In this document: piece by piece, positions 5,364-14,324 of the stretch
Numbering within the stretch: the stretch's first letter is position 1
Layout of the letters: every line of letters begins with the position of its first letter
Source: a virus
DNA: 21,849 nt
Strand: one strand, 5' to 3'
IMG/VR virus record: IMGVR_UViG_3300010938_000142
Location: 1-21,849 of that record
The notes under the pieces: model-generated
The model's input: only the letters and a program-made list of their open reading frames with translations
What the model was told of the DNA's origin: nothing
Databases searched by the model: none
Made by a program: the position numbers and the translations under genes

Positions 5364-7292
5364 ATGATCAATCGAGATATTCTCGTTACGCCGGATGAAG
5401 AAATAGTCTCATTCTTCAAAAAGGCGTATACCCAGTTTTATCGTCTATCCAGTGAGGTAGAACCAAGTAAAGTTGAGCTAGCTACAAAAGCTCAGGAAGC
5501 GATTCGGAAACGTAAAATTTACTTTTTCGAGAACTGCCTTTGGATTCGTACCAAAGAGGGCGGGAGTCAACAATTACTTATATTGAAATCATCTCAAATA
5601 AAGTTCCACGAGGAACTGAAGAAGCAAAAGAAAGCCGATGAGCCATTACTAATAATCTGCTTGAAGGCGAGGCAGATGGGAATATCAACTTATATCGCCG
5701 CGGATTTCTTTACGGACGTTATTACAGAACGGAATGTTCGAGCTTGTATTATGGCTCATGACAAGGCGACGGGTTCCCTCTTGTACAACATCTACCGGTT
5801 CTTTTACGATAGTCTTGAAGAGGAACTTAAGCCGGTAATGGGAACAGGTCGTCGAGAGGGGACTCGGCTTGTATTTAGAGAAGGTTCTGATAGACGTAAA
5901 GGGTTGAACTCGGAGATTGAGGTGCTTGTTCCTCAGGAGGCGTCCAATGATGCGACTGGTAGTTTGGGTCGTGGCATGACGTCTCATTACCTTCACATTT
6001 CAGAACTTGCCTTCTGGTCAAATCCTTCGGCTTCTCTTACGTCGCTTCTGCAATCATTTGCAGACAAGCCAAACTCTAAGTGCATCATTGAATCCACGGC
6101 TAGGCAGGCAGGGGATTACTTTCACGTGGAGTGGGAACGCGCCTGCGAGGGAAAGTCCGATTATCATCCGATATTTCTGCCGTGGTTTACGGACGATACT
6201 TATACGCGCCCCTTTAGAACACCAGAAGAGCGAGATAAATTTGAGAAAGATTTACGTCAAGAATATGACTCGGAATACGGTAATGAATGCGCCATTATGG
6301 AGCAATACGGACTCACCCTAGAACAGATGAACTGGAGACGTAGAGTAATCCGAAACAAATGCAATGGGGATAAAAACATATTCTTTACCGAGTATCCGTC
6401 GAATCCCGAAGAGGCGTTCCAGCATGCCAAGGGGAATTATTTGAGTGGTAGCCGAATGAGTATCTTTATCAAGAAAGCGTTTCCTCCCACAGCGACAGGG
6501 GATTTTGTTGTTGGTGGGATGGTATCTAAGCCCTACTTGAAGCCGGTAAGGCATCCCCTTGTCGCGATATGGAGCAGGAAAGGCGAGGAGGAACCGTTTC
6601 AGTATGCCGAGTACATTATTGGCGTGGATGTATCAGAAAACCTACCTTCTGGAGACTACAGCGCCGCGGTAGTACTGAGAAGGATGCCTCTACGTGTTGT
6701 GGCCAGGCTTCGTGGGAATGACCATAGGAAACCCTTAACAGAAGAGTTCTGTGAGCAACTCGCCCTTATGGGCAAGTACTTTAACAACGCCAAGATTTTG
6801 ATTGAATGTAACTCTATTGGCCAAGAGGTTATAAGGCGCGTCCGAGATATTGAGGGTTATACTAGACTTATTACCTTGCAGGAGCTTCATCCCGAACTGA
6901 ATCGCCCGGTTATTCAGTATGGATTGAGAACAAGTACAACAACTAGAAGGCAGCTTGTTGATAGCTTTAAAGAGATTTTTGAAGGGAAGGAGGATTTTGA
7001 ATGCCCCGATGAAATACTCTTGAAAGAGTGCATGGCGCTTGCCCCAAATGAGCATGGGAAAGTAGAAGCACCTAAGAAGGGGCGACCTCGCGCGAAGACG
7101 GAACCGGAGGTAGGCTATTATGATGACCTTGCATTTGCGCTTGCAATTGCTTATTACGCCCACCTTAGGTTGCCTGCTCCAAGAACACAGGAGCAACTTC
7201 GTTTTGACATGGAAAAACGAGAGTCTATACTGTACGAGAGAACACATGAGGAACTCCGGCACCCAGATTACGCCTATCTTGATTACGTTTGA
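5364..7292 (+). CDS. terL: Terminase large subunit (packaging ATPase and nuclease)
   Basis: This motor pumps DNA into the prohead and cuts it at the start and end of packaging. The 642-aa protein has both domains. ATPase: a Walker A-like KARQMGIST (101-109), Walker B YLHISELAFW (209-218) with acidic Glu214, and coupling motif ESTA (243-246). RNase H-like nuclease: IIGVDVSENLPSGDY with Asp422 (418-431), ILIECNS with Glu481 (478-484), and YYDDLAFA with Asp587/588 (585-592). The three acidic metal-binding positions are all there. ATG 5364 is six bases after the holin-like stop, with TAGAGG just upstream. No typical small terminase precedes it. The next gene starts nine bases after its stop. Confidence 0.95.
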   Translation: MINRDILVTPDEEIVSFFKKAYTQFYRLSSEVEPSKVELATKAQEAIRKRKIYFFENCLWIRTKEGGSQQLLILKSSQIKFHEELKKQKKADEPLLIICLKARQMGISTYIAADFFTDVITERNVRACIMAHDKATGSLLYNIYRFFYDSLEEELKPVMGTGRREGTRLVFREGSDRRKGLNSEIEVLVPQEASNDATGSLGRGMTSHYLHISELAFWSNPSASLTSLLQSFADKPNSKCIIESTARQAGDYFHVEWERACEGKSDYHPIFLPWFTDDTYTRPFRTPEERDKFEKDLRQEYDSEYGNECAIMEQYGLTLEQMNWRRRVIRNKCNGDKNIFFTEYPSNPEEAFQHAKGNYLSGSRMSIFIKKAFPPTATGDFVVGGMVSKPYLKPVRHPLVAIWSRKGEEEPFQYAEYIIGVDVSENLPSGDYSAAVVLRRMPLRVVARLRGNDHRKPLTEEFCEQLALMGKYFNNAKILIECNSIGQEVIRRVRDIEGYTRLITLQELHPELNRPVIQYGLRTSTTTRRQLVDSFKEIFEGKEDFECPDEILLKECMALAPNEHGKVEAPKKGRPRAKTEPEVGYYDDLAFALAIAYYAHLRLPAPRTQEQLRFDMEKRESILYERTHEELRHPDYAYLDYV

Positions 7293-7301
7293 GGAGGACA
7301 T

Positions 7302-7634
7302 ATGGATATTCCCGTGTCAAATGAAAGAACTCCCGGCAAGGATGAACTTCTAGAAGGCGCTCAAATACAAGAAATGGTTATTGGACTTGCGGATATTTTG
7401 GAGGACTATTTCAATTTGTTGCGCTTGTCTGATGTAGGTCGTTTAGATAAAGATGAAGTTGCTCGTTTATATCTTTATAGGAACGCGTTGAATGAGATTC
7501 GTATAACAATAAAAAAACCAAAGCCAAAGAGGGCGCCGTTTGTTATAACGGACAGGAAGGCTTCTGAAGTCGAATACGAAGAGCGTATGGAAGCAAAACT
7601 CGATGGTGAATCAAAACGAACAGGAGCTTGGTGA
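7302..7634 (+). CDS. Conserved-context hypothetical protein between terminase and portal
   Basis: The 110-aa product is mostly helical and charged, with an acidic/leucine-rich N-terminal half (about 12-45) and a basic segment (IKKPKPKRAP, about 73-82). No family was recognised. The start is well supported by GAGGAGG (7291-7297), which overlaps the terminase stop region. The stop overlaps the next ATG by one base (TGATG), so translation is coupled. Sitting between TerL and portal, it may be a packaging accessory protein, but nothing in the sequence proves this. Confidence 0.75.
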   Translation: MDIPVSNERTPGKDELLEGAQIQEMVIGLADILEDYFNLLRLSDVGRLDKDEVARLYLYRNALNEIRITIKKPKPKRAPFVITDRKASEVEYEERMEAKLDGESKRTGAW

Positions 7635-8209
7635 TGAAGCGCTTTGAATACCGCCGTTTGGAAATACAAGCCCCGTCGCTGTACATATCGAACGAGGCAA
7701 GCTTTTACGTTCGGTTGGACCAAGAACTTTCAAGGTTAGCTAGTGAGGGATGGGTTGTTCAATATAGTTTCTATGAAAAGACGCTACGTTTCCAGAATGG
7801 CGTATATAACTTCTTGTTGTATCGAGAAGTAGGTGATGAAGAGGAACCGAAGCAAACGGAGTCTTCCGAAGGAGAAGAGAGGATGTCGCCGGAGGTACCT
7901 CCGGCGGGACTTAAACGTGCCTATACGCTCGTAGAGATTGCGCGGATACTTGGCATTTCTTCGGAGAATCGTGCGAATCAAAAAAAGCGCGTTCTTGAAC
8001 TAGAGCAACAGGGTCTTGTTATTCGAGACGTGAATGGGGATGCCATTCAGTTAGGGTTGCCACCTAAAACGCGTCGTTATGTAGTGGGGGATGATCTCCG
8101 GCGATTTTTGTCTGAACATCACCCGGACAAGCTTTATGCGTTGGAGGGCAAGTCCTCCGTTGAAGATGAAGTCCCTGAATCTCTTTATTCTAACGGAGAT
8201 GAATCGTGA
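7634..8209 (+). CDS. DUF4177-like domain plus helix-turn-helix-like protein
   Basis: The 191-aa product (from ATG 7634; TTG 7628 is a less likely start) has an N-terminal part, about 1-66, matching the DUF4177 pattern: MKRFEYRRLEI, then LDQELSRLASEGWVVQ and a final FLLYREV strand. An acidic linker follows. The C-terminal part, about 95-160, looks like a winged or MerR-type helix-turn-helix (TLVEIARILGIS, then RVLELEQQGLVIR). AGGAG (7622-7626) sits seven bases before the ATG. It overlaps the portal start by GTGA (8206-8209). A DNA-binding protein between TerL and portal could be an atypical small terminase or a regulator; the role is unproven. Confidence 0.75.
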   Translation: MKRFEYRRLEIQAPSLYISNEASFYVRLDQELSRLASEGWVVQYSFYEKTLRFQNGVYNFLLYREVGDEEEPKQTESSEGEERMSPEVPPAGLKRAYTLVEIARILGISSENRANQKKRVLELEQQGLVIRDVNGDAIQLGLPPKTRRYVVGDDLRRFLSEHHPDKLYALEGKSSVEDEVPESLYSNGDES

Positions 8210-10233
8210 ACGAAGAGCGAGGGTTTGGTAAACGTCGTTCACGTAGACGAACTTTTTCGGCGCCGATGTATCCGCGTCGAAATGCTGATAGTGCATTTGA
8301 CTTATCGAATACGTCCAAGATAGCGAATCTTGACCGAGAGAAGGACGACGAAAAGATAGTCAAGGCAGTAAAAGCCGCTGTTGAGGATGCTGAATCTTCG
8401 ACAAACTACCAACGGTTTGTTCGTCAATTCCTCGAATCGTGGGAGTTTTACAAGGGGCAGCAATGGCTTGACGAAGACTTGGAACCTTCCGAAGCGCCCT
8501 CATGGCGATTCCGGGCAACGCGGAATATCACGTTTTCAACAATCCGGAGCATCGAAGGGCTCTTGATGGACGCTCGACCGGTTCCCTACATTGTGGCGGA
8601 TTTCCGGCAAGGACGAGCGGAAGAGTTCATTCGTGCGCATCAAGCCCAAATGCCGTATCGCCCTAATATTGGGGACAAATTGTCAGATGAATATATTGCC
8701 CGGCGATTGACGGACATTCTTCATGCTGAATATGAACGGCGAGATGAAGAGATTCTGCTTGGCCAAGTGATGTCCGATTGCGTTGTCGCTGGTCTTGGCG
8801 TGCGAAAAATCACTTGGGATACCAAGCGAAATCGTCCTGCTGCTGTGCAGGTATATCCTCCCGATGTGCTAATAGACCCGTACTGTTCCGATCATTTATT
8901 GGACACAGCGAAATATATTGTGTTTCGGAAGACAATGGACGTGGAAGACTTGCAGCACTACTACAACGTGTCCAAATCCCGTATGCGAAAAATTGTGGAG
9001 TCCGCCGGCTATTCAGAATGGGATTATGAAGGAGGGTTATTCGGAGAGAGAAAGTTCAAGTCTCCGTTTCGTGATGGATATGTTCCAAAATCCGCGATGG
9101 CGGACTCAATGAAGCGAATGCGCGTTGATGTTTATGAGATGTGGTTCTTCGGAACGACCCTGTATGAATTAGAACACGAACAAGATGAAGCATTAGAGCA
9201 TCCATTCGGAAGAAATATCATTGTCGCTGGAGACGAACTGCTATTGGACCAACCTAATCCCTATCCTCATGGACTTTTGCCTTTTGTGTTTTTCAGAAAC
9301 TACGGCGATCCAAGAGACCCTTATGGTTTCGGAGATGTGCTCCCGATTCGAGGGGACCAGGTTTCTCTAAACGTAGTGTTATCTCAGATAGTCATGAATT
9401 TGATATTGATGGCAAATTCCCAATGGGTATTTGAAGAAGGCGCATTATTGAGAGATTGGCTTACTAATCAGCCGGGCCTTGCCATCGAAGTGCCTCGCGG
9501 AATGATAAACTCAATCCGTAAAATTGAGGGAACTAGCGTTCCACCGCAGCTATTCCAGCTCGTTCAGTTCTTGGAGCAATCCGTAAAGAATATTTCCAAC
9601 ATCAATGAGACGGTACAAGGGGCAATGCCGCAAACTCATACGCCAGCAATCGCTATCTCGGCATCGCAGAACGCGGCTCTTGTTCGTATTCGAGAAAAGG
9701 CAAAGCTCCAAGAAGCGGCGTACAGAAAGCAAGCTTATATGGAAGTGCGGAACTTGCAGGAATTTGCGGTATTGCTAGACCCACTCAGGACAGGAGAATT
9801 AGACATGGGAGAGTGGCTAGCTTGGGACGAGCGGATGCGTCGTCTCGTTTTTGATATTCAAATCGAAAGCAAAGTAGGGCAACCTGCCAACTTGATGGAT
9901 AAGTTGAACTTTGCGCTTCAGCTGATGCAGACAGGCGCAATGGATGCGTTGGCCCTTATTGATTACGTGGAACTGCCGATAGACGAACGTTATCGCCGGA
10001 AGATGGAAATCGCTGATGAGATTCAAATGCTTCAAGCAGAGTTGATGCGTATCCAGCTTCAAGCGCAGCTTGCCCAAGTTCAGCAGCAAGCCCAACAACC
10101 ACAACCGCAGCAATCGGTTTCTCCTCAGGGTGGTCAGGCACAAGGCGCCCCTCAACAACAAACACCGCCACCATCAATGTCTCCTGAGGAGGCACAACGC
10201 GTAGCTCAGCAATTGTCCGCGCCTCAAGATTAA
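8206..10233 (+). CDS. Portal protein (P22-like)
   Basis: The portal forms the dodecameric ring at the unique capsid vertex through which DNA enters and leaves. The 675-aa product resembles P22-type portals: an N-terminal helical segment with WEFYKGQQW (about 76-84), ATRNITFSTIRSIEGLL (about 105-121), and YPPDVLIDPYCSD (about 216-230) in the clip/stem part, then a long helical C-terminus rich in Gln/Ala (about 600-675) that could form the barrel seen in P22. GTG 8206 overlaps the previous stop by four bases and is preceded by CGGAGA (8194-8199). It lies between packaging and scaffold genes, the standard order. An 88-base gap with a hairpin follows. Confidence 0.9.
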   Translation: MNEERGFGKRRSRRRTFSAPMYPRRNADSAFDLSNTSKIANLDREKDDEKIVKAVKAAVEDAESSTNYQRFVRQFLESWEFYKGQQWLDEDLEPSEAPSWRFRATRNITFSTIRSIEGLLMDARPVPYIVADFRQGRAEEFIRAHQAQMPYRPNIGDKLSDEYIARRLTDILHAEYERRDEEILLGQVMSDCVVAGLGVRKITWDTKRNRPAAVQVYPPDVLIDPYCSDHLLDTAKYIVFRKTMDVEDLQHYYNVSKSRMRKIVESAGYSEWDYEGGLFGERKFKSPFRDGYVPKSAMADSMKRMRVDVYEMWFFGTTLYELEHEQDEALEHPFGRNIIVAGDELLLDQPNPYPHGLLPFVFFRNYGDPRDPYGFGDVLPIRGDQVSLNVVLSQIVMNLILMANSQWVFEEGALLRDWLTNQPGLAIEVPRGMINSIRKIEGTSVPPQLFQLVQFLEQSVKNISNINETVQGAMPQTHTPAIAISASQNAALVRIREKAKLQEAAYRKQAYMEVRNLQEFAVLLDPLRTGELDMGEWLAWDERMRRLVFDIQIESKVGQPANLMDKLNFALQLMQTGAMDALALIDYVELPIDERYRRKMEIADEIQMLQAELMRIQLQAQLAQVQQQAQQPQPQQSVSPQGGQAQGAPQQQTPPPSMSPEEAQRVAQQLSAPQD

Positions 10234-10280
10234 GAATTCTTTGTAATAACTATATCTACCTGGTGCATTATAGAATTATG

Positions 10281-10299
10281 AGAAGCCAGAGTGGCTTCT
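10281..10299 (+). other. Intercistronic hairpin between portal and scaffold genes
   Basis: AGAAGCCA (10281-10288), a GAG loop and TGGCTTCT (10292-10299) make a perfect 8-bp stem with no T-run, so it is not a typical terminator. It ends 22 bases before the scaffold ATG and just upstream of its ribosome site GGGAGG. RNA processing, mRNA protection or translational adjustment is possible. Confidence 0.65.
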
Positions 10300-10321
10300 A
10301 ACGAATGAAAGGGAGGCACTG

Positions 10322-11392
10322 ATGAAAGGTGAGCGAACATCTGGAAATCAGGGTCCTATTCCCGGTACGGAACACTTGAGCGAAACCGCGCAAGCGATGA
10401 TGTCGCAGATAGCGCTTGGAAATATCTCCGGCGACACGGGAACAGCGCCTGCTGAAGAAGCGGGGTCCGATTCCACGTCCACCGCTGTTGATAGCCAAGA
10501 CGCCGAAGAGTATTCCGCTGAACCGGAGGATAGCGATACAGTTTCCGAAGGTGATGATGTCGCGGAAGAAGAGGTGCCCGAGGACCTCGCCGAAATTCAG
10601 CAACAGTACGGGGCTGAGGTCGCGCGCTTGATGGAGCAATATCAGCGCGCTATTCAAGAGCGAGACCAAGCGAAAGCTGATTATCAGCATGCGGTCTCAT
10701 TTGGTACGCGGAAATCGCAGGAAGCAGCGGAAGCACAGCGCCTCATCGAGGCGCTCAATCAACGCATTGCTGCGTTGGAGCAACGAATAACTACTTCCGC
10801 TGTGCAAGCCTCTGTTGAGCAGGGGGCATCCCCGGAAGTGGAGGCACTTTCCGAATTGGGTTTGACTCCGCAAGCCCTTCGGAGTTTGCTTGCACAAACG
10901 CCGGAGTATCAACAGCTTGTCGGTGTTGTGCAACAAATGTTGGCAAGAGAACAGCAACGTGAATATGAATCCCAAGTCTCGGCGAAAACACAAGCCTTGG
11001 TCAACAAGGTGGAAAGTTGGAGCCAAGAACTGTATGGGGTTCCCACCTCTCAGTTGGCTGATTCAAATGCACGACAAGTCCTCACTACCGCTTTGCATCT
11101 TTACGGTACAGGACAGGTTGAAGAGGCCGAACGACTTATTCGCGCGGAATTCGGCCGTCAAGTAGCCGTGAGGGTTGCGACGCGCCAGCAGAAGGCTAAC
11201 TCTGCGGGACTTCGAGCGGTCTCGGAATCTGCTCGTGGCAATTCACCGAAGGGAGGCAAACCGCGTTCCTCCATTCCAGAAGTGGACTTCGGTGAAGATT
11301 TCGCAAGACTTTCTGCGCCGGAAGCATCTGCTCGGCGGCAGGAAGTTATGTTGCGGATGATTGACGCCCTTGGAAAGAAAAGGGCTTCGTAG
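10322..11392 (+). CDS. Putative scaffolding protein
   Basis: This internal protein would guide capsid assembly and leave before or during packaging. The 356-aa product has the expected composition: a disordered acidic N-terminal third (about 30-90, with many Glu/Asp/Ser), a long Gln/Ala/Glu coiled coil (about 88-150), more helices, and a basic Ser/Gly-rich segment (about 290-320) before a C-terminal helix. Scaffold C-termini typically bind the coat protein. It lies between portal and major capsid genes, which is the main support. GGGAGG (10311-10316) is five bases upstream of ATG 10322. No protease motif was seen. Sequence identity is not diagnostic for scaffolds, so the call rests on composition and position. 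Confidence 0.8.
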   Translation: MKGERTSGNQGPIPGTEHLSETAQAMMSQIALGNISGDTGTAPAEEAGSDSTSTAVDSQDAEEYSAEPEDSDTVSEGDDVAEEEVPEDLAEIQQQYGAEVARLMEQYQRAIQERDQAKADYQHAVSFGTRKSQEAAEAQRLIEALNQRIAALEQRITTSAVQASVEQGASPEVEALSELGLTPQALRSLLAQTPEYQQLVGVVQQMLAREQQREYESQVSAKTQALVNKVESWSQELYGVPTSQLADSNARQVLTTALHLYGTGQVEEAERLIRAEFGRQVAVRVATRQQKANSAGLRAVSESARGNSPKGGKPRSSIPEVDFGEDFARLSAPEASARRQEVMLRMIDALGKKRAS

Positions 11393-11399
11393 GCTCACT

Positions 11400-11518
11400 C
11401 TCGGCTCCCGAAGGGATAGGGAGCCGAGCCGATGCCTATATGGCATCGTATCCCTAGTGAGATACATCCCGAACTCCTGCTCTTTTAGAGCACGATCTCT
11501 CTTGCTTCTCTTTTAGAG
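11400..11518 (+). other. Hairpin-rich leader of the major capsid gene
   Basis: Four hairpins are packed between scaffold stop and capsid start: CTCGGCTCCC/GGGAGCCGAG (11400-11409 with 11419-11428, perfect 10 bp), CGATGCC/GGCATCG (11430-11436 with 11442-11448), and two copies of CTCTTTTAGAG (11480-11490 and 11508-11518), each able to form a short stem with a TTT loop. No long T-run follows the strong stems. The layout suggests control or stabilisation of capsid mRNA rather than simple termination. Confidence 0.7.
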
Positions 11519-11541
11519 AGAGCCTGTGAAAGGAGAACGGA

Positions 11542-12567
11542 ATGTCTCTCATTTCCGAACTCAATGCGATTACGCGCACTGCTTGGGTTGCATCCAACAC
11601 CAAGCTGATTGACCGAAACTTTGCTCTGATGAAGATGCTGCTTCAAAGAGCAAAGCGGGATAAGCCCCTCGGTCAAAAAATCGAGTTTGGGCTCTGGACC
11701 AAACGCATTCCTACAGGCGTTTTGGCTAACGCGTACAGCGAATACCAAAGCGCCAATCAAGAATACACCGTTGTTGGAAGCCTCCAGTACGTCACGGCAT
11801 ACGGCGTGATGGAAATCACGGGTCAACAACTGCGCGCTCAGCACGGTGTTGACATTGATGTACTCGAGAACATGGACTCCTTGAGGAGTCTTTCTCGAAA
11901 CGAGCAACTGGTTTTGATTTCTCTTGTGGACGGCCAGATTGACCGTGCCATTGATGACCTTGCGTTCTCCTTGGGGTCGCAAGCCTATAACGGTACAGGA
12001 GCCAGTGGCGCGGAGCTGATTGGGTTGAAAGCCATCATAGACAACTCAACATCTGTTTATGCGGGCTTGGACCCAGCAGACCCCGTATTCACTACGGACG
12101 ATGTAACCGGTAATGGGTGGTGGACTCCACAGGTGGACTCAAACGGCGGCACAAATAGGGAACTCACGCTGGAACTTATCAGCAAGATGTTGAATAAGGT
12201 AAGGCGTGGGAATGAGCGACCAGAGGACGTTATTGTTCTGATGAATAATGACCTCTGGAGTACATTTGAACTCATCCTCGAAGGGCAGCATCCAAAAGAT
12301 AGCCGGCTTGCACAAGTCGGTTTTGATGCGATCGAATGGCATCAGGCTTCGTTCCTTCGTGATGAAATGTGCCCAGCAAACAAGATGTACTTCCTCAATC
12401 TCAACCATCTGTGGCTTCAAGTTCGTCCATCCCAGGACTTCAAGTTCAAAGGATGGAAATGCGTCCCGAAGCAGGATGTAGTGATGGGGGTTGTGCAGAG
12501 TGACCTTCAAATCGTTTGTAATGACCGCCATCGCCAAGGTGTCATTACGGACATCGCCACCATCTAA
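11542..12567 (+). CDS. Major capsid protein (HK97-fold type)
   Basis: The 341-aa product is the probable main coat protein. It starts directly with a mature-like N-terminus (MSLISELNAITRTAWV), carries a beta segment around ANAYSEYQSANQEYTVVGSLQYV (about 63-85), a helix around DGQIDRAIDDLAFSLGSQAYNGTGA (about 130-154) typical of the spine helix and following loop, and a C-terminal beta region with VVMGVVQSDLQIVCNDRHRQGV. Location after the scaffold and before a decoration-like protein is classical. The ribosome site is strong: AAAGGAG (11529-11535), six bases before ATG. A structured leader precedes it. Fold assignment rests on context and general resemblance, so structure prediction would be confirmatory. 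Confidence 0.85.
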   Translation: MSLISELNAITRTAWVASNTKLIDRNFALMKMLLQRAKRDKPLGQKIEFGLWTKRIPTGVLANAYSEYQSANQEYTVVGSLQYVTAYGVMEITGQQLRAQHGVDIDVLENMDSLRSLSRNEQLVLISLVDGQIDRAIDDLAFSLGSQAYNGTGASGAELIGLKAIIDNSTSVYAGLDPADPVFTTDDVTGNGWWTPQVDSNGGTNRELTLELISKMLNKVRRGNERPEDVIVLMNNDLWSTFELILEGQHPKDSRLAQVGFDAIEWHQASFLRDEMCPANKMYFLNLNHLWLQVRPSQDFKFKGWKCVPKQDVVMGVVQSDLQIVCNDRHRQGVITDIATI

Positions 12568-12581
12568 GGAGGGGATGAACG

Positions 12582-13415
12582 ATGTGGGTTGAACTTCAAT
12601 TCCAGCAGGTCTGGGAGCAGTCGGCATCTCCCTCCATGAAAGCTGGGACGATTGGTCGAACTCCAGACGGGCGATTGTGGCGTTACGTGCAAGCGTCTGT
12701 GGCTTTGTCCGCAGGAAATGTCTGCGTCAAAGCCAACAACACCGGGATTGCTATTGATGCCGATGTGGACGCTGCCGCAGCAGCGGATACCATCCGAGTA
12801 ACCGGCACGGGCGATTTTACTGCAACGGCCCTCGAAGATGCTGATTACGAGTCCGGAAACAATCAAGGACTGGGACATCAGTACTTCTTGTGGATTGATG
12901 CAGGGGGATCGCAGGGGCAGGGTGGTATTGTGACCTCTCGTGTGTCCGATAATGTCGTCGAGGTTTACTGGGTCAATTCTGACGATGGTAAAATCAGTAC
13001 GGCATTGACAACGGCGTCGGACTACGTCGTCATGACAGACGCGCGGGTGGCAAAGTCGTCGGCGGCGACCCAGAACGCCGTATGCGTGGCGCAGATTGCG
13101 GTGACTGACGAGTACTGGTTTTGGGGATTGTACTTCGGGAAGGGCATTGTGCTCTTCGACACGGATGACAACCCCGTAAAGACCACGGACTTGGCGTTAA
13201 TCCCGTCTGCAAGCACTGCCGGATATTCGCAGGGAACTACCGCCTCCGGGGCAACAGCAGGAGAGGCGCTCTGTGTATTCGGACGCACTTACATTGACCA
13301 AACAGCAGACGGATTGATTCTGTTCAATGCGAACTGCATGTGGACAGACCCGTCGACAAACATCCTCCTGCCGACGGATGTTGCCTTCGGTTATCCGAAG
13401 ATGTTCCGTCAATAA
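12582..13415 (+). CDS. Capsid-associated structural protein, possible decoration protein
   Basis: The 277-aa product is Ala/Thr/Asp/Gly-rich and probably all beta. It includes a segment typical of small virion domains (GRLWRYVQASVALSAGNVC, about 30-48, then VKANNTGIAIDAD). The C-terminal half has more strands and aromatic residues. It begins 14 bases after the capsid stop with GGAGGGG (12568-12574) seven bases before ATG 12582; another ATG at 12575 is out of frame. Genes directly after the major capsid gene often encode outer-surface decoration or cement proteins. No specific family was identified. Confidence 0.65.
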   Translation: MWVELQFQQVWEQSASPSMKAGTIGRTPDGRLWRYVQASVALSAGNVCVKANNTGIAIDADVDAAAAADTIRVTGTGDFTATALEDADYESGNNQGLGHQYFLWIDAGGSQGQGGIVTSRVSDNVVEVYWVNSDDGKISTALTTASDYVVMTDARVAKSSAATQNAVCVAQIAVTDEYWFWGLYFGKGIVLFDTDDNPVKTTDLALIPSASTAGYSQGTTASGATAGEALCVFGRTYIDQTADGLILFNANCMWTDPSTNILLPTDVAFGYPKMFRQ

Positions 13416-13426
13416 CCCTTTCTTCG

Positions 13427-13456
13427 GCGTGGGATGAGAGCAATCTCGTCCCACGC
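13427..13456 (+). other. Intercistronic hairpin with GNRA tetraloop
   Basis: GCGTGGGATGAGA (13427-13439) pairs over 13 positions, with one U-G wobble, to TCTCGTCCCACGC (13444-13456), closed by a GCAA loop of the GNRA type. No T-run follows, so it is not a typical terminator. It lies 33 bases before the next ATG and could stabilise the upstream mRNA end or set relative expression. Confidence 0.8.
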
Positions 13457-13488
13457 TAGGCGGGAAGGTAGGGAAGAAAGGAAATATC

Positions 13489-14313
13489 ATGTCCACATTC
13501 TATACCGGGAAGGCGCCGGATTTTTCCAGCGATAACGCACGTAAGAATCCAAACATTGTGTTCCTTCGGGAGCATATGTTTGGTGCGGGGCTATCCCAAA
13601 CAACGGGAGACCCTATCTTTTGGGCGCCCATTACGTTTCAACCAAACAGTAACAACGCCGGGGTTGCGGTCACCATAGACCAGACCACGAGCAATGTGGC
13701 CGCCGAAATCAGGCAGTCCACGACTAGCAGCGTGTTGCTCATCAAAAACACGAATGCTGGTGCTACGGGTGCCGTGCTGGACATTAAGCACGACTCTGCA
13801 TCTCCCGCTGTGGACGATGTACACGGTAGAATCCGGTTCATCGCCAACGATAGTTCCGGTGCAGAGGTCGTAGATCAACGCATTGATGCGGTCATTTCTA
13901 CGGCAGCGGCGGCGTCATTTTCTACAAAATTTGTCTTTTGGACATCGGACGCAGGCACGGGAAATGAAGCCTTCCGAATCCTGTCCGAAGGACGAATTCA
14001 AGTGGATGTGGCGTCTGCCATTGCCGGTACCACTGGAACCGCTGATGTCTTTGACGACTTCGACGACATCGCGGTTATTTCAAAGTGGAACAAGAATCCC
14101 GCGATGCGTATCGAGTTCATGAAAGAACTCGAAGCCATGGGTATTGCAGAAAGGAAGAACACGGGCTCCGGGTGGATGCTCAATCTCCAGCGAGCTCTCT
14201 TCCTTGCCTACGGTGGCATTACCCAACTGTATAAAACGATGGACGGGCGGTTGAAGGCAATCGAAGAAAAACTCGGTATCGCTCAGCCGCTTCGCCTCGT
14301 AGACATCGAATAG
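13489..14313 (+). CDS. Virion protein with fibre-like beta region (hypothetical)
   Basis: The 274-aa product has three visible parts: an N-terminal segment (1-45); a beta-rich middle (about 46-175) with tail-fibre-like motifs such as GAVLDIKHDSAS, HGRIRFIANDSSGAEV and EAFRILSEGRIQVDV; and a helical C-terminus (about 195-274, ending in a likely coiled coil, MDGRLKAIEEKLGI). A trimeric head fibre or spike is plausible. It sits among head genes, not with the tail fibre. AAAGGA (13477-13482) is six bases before ATG 13489. No named family was recognised. Confidence 0.6.
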   Translation: MSTFYTGKAPDFSSDNARKNPNIVFLREHMFGAGLSQTTGDPIFWAPITFQPNSNNAGVAVTIDQTTSNVAAEIRQSTTSSVLLIKNTNAGATGAVLDIKHDSASPAVDDVHGRIRFIANDSSGAEVVDQRIDAVISTAAAASFSTKFVFWTSDAGTGNEAFRILSEGRIQVDVASAIAGTTGTADVFDDFDDIAVISKWNKNPAMRIEFMKELEAMGIAERKNTGSGWMLNLQRALFLAYGGITQLYKTMDGRLKAIEEKLGIAQPLRLVDIE

Positions 14314-14324
14314 AAAACCTAGAT

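Noticed and set aside
6735-7301. 188-codon minus-strand open frame
   Set aside because: It lies opposite the conserved nuclease half of the terminase gene, has no ribosome site and no recognisable motifs.
10240-10275. Promoter between portal and scaffold genes
   Set aside because: TATAGAAT-like and TTGTAA-like boxes are present but the spacing is about 22-23 bases, so no convincing pair could be made.
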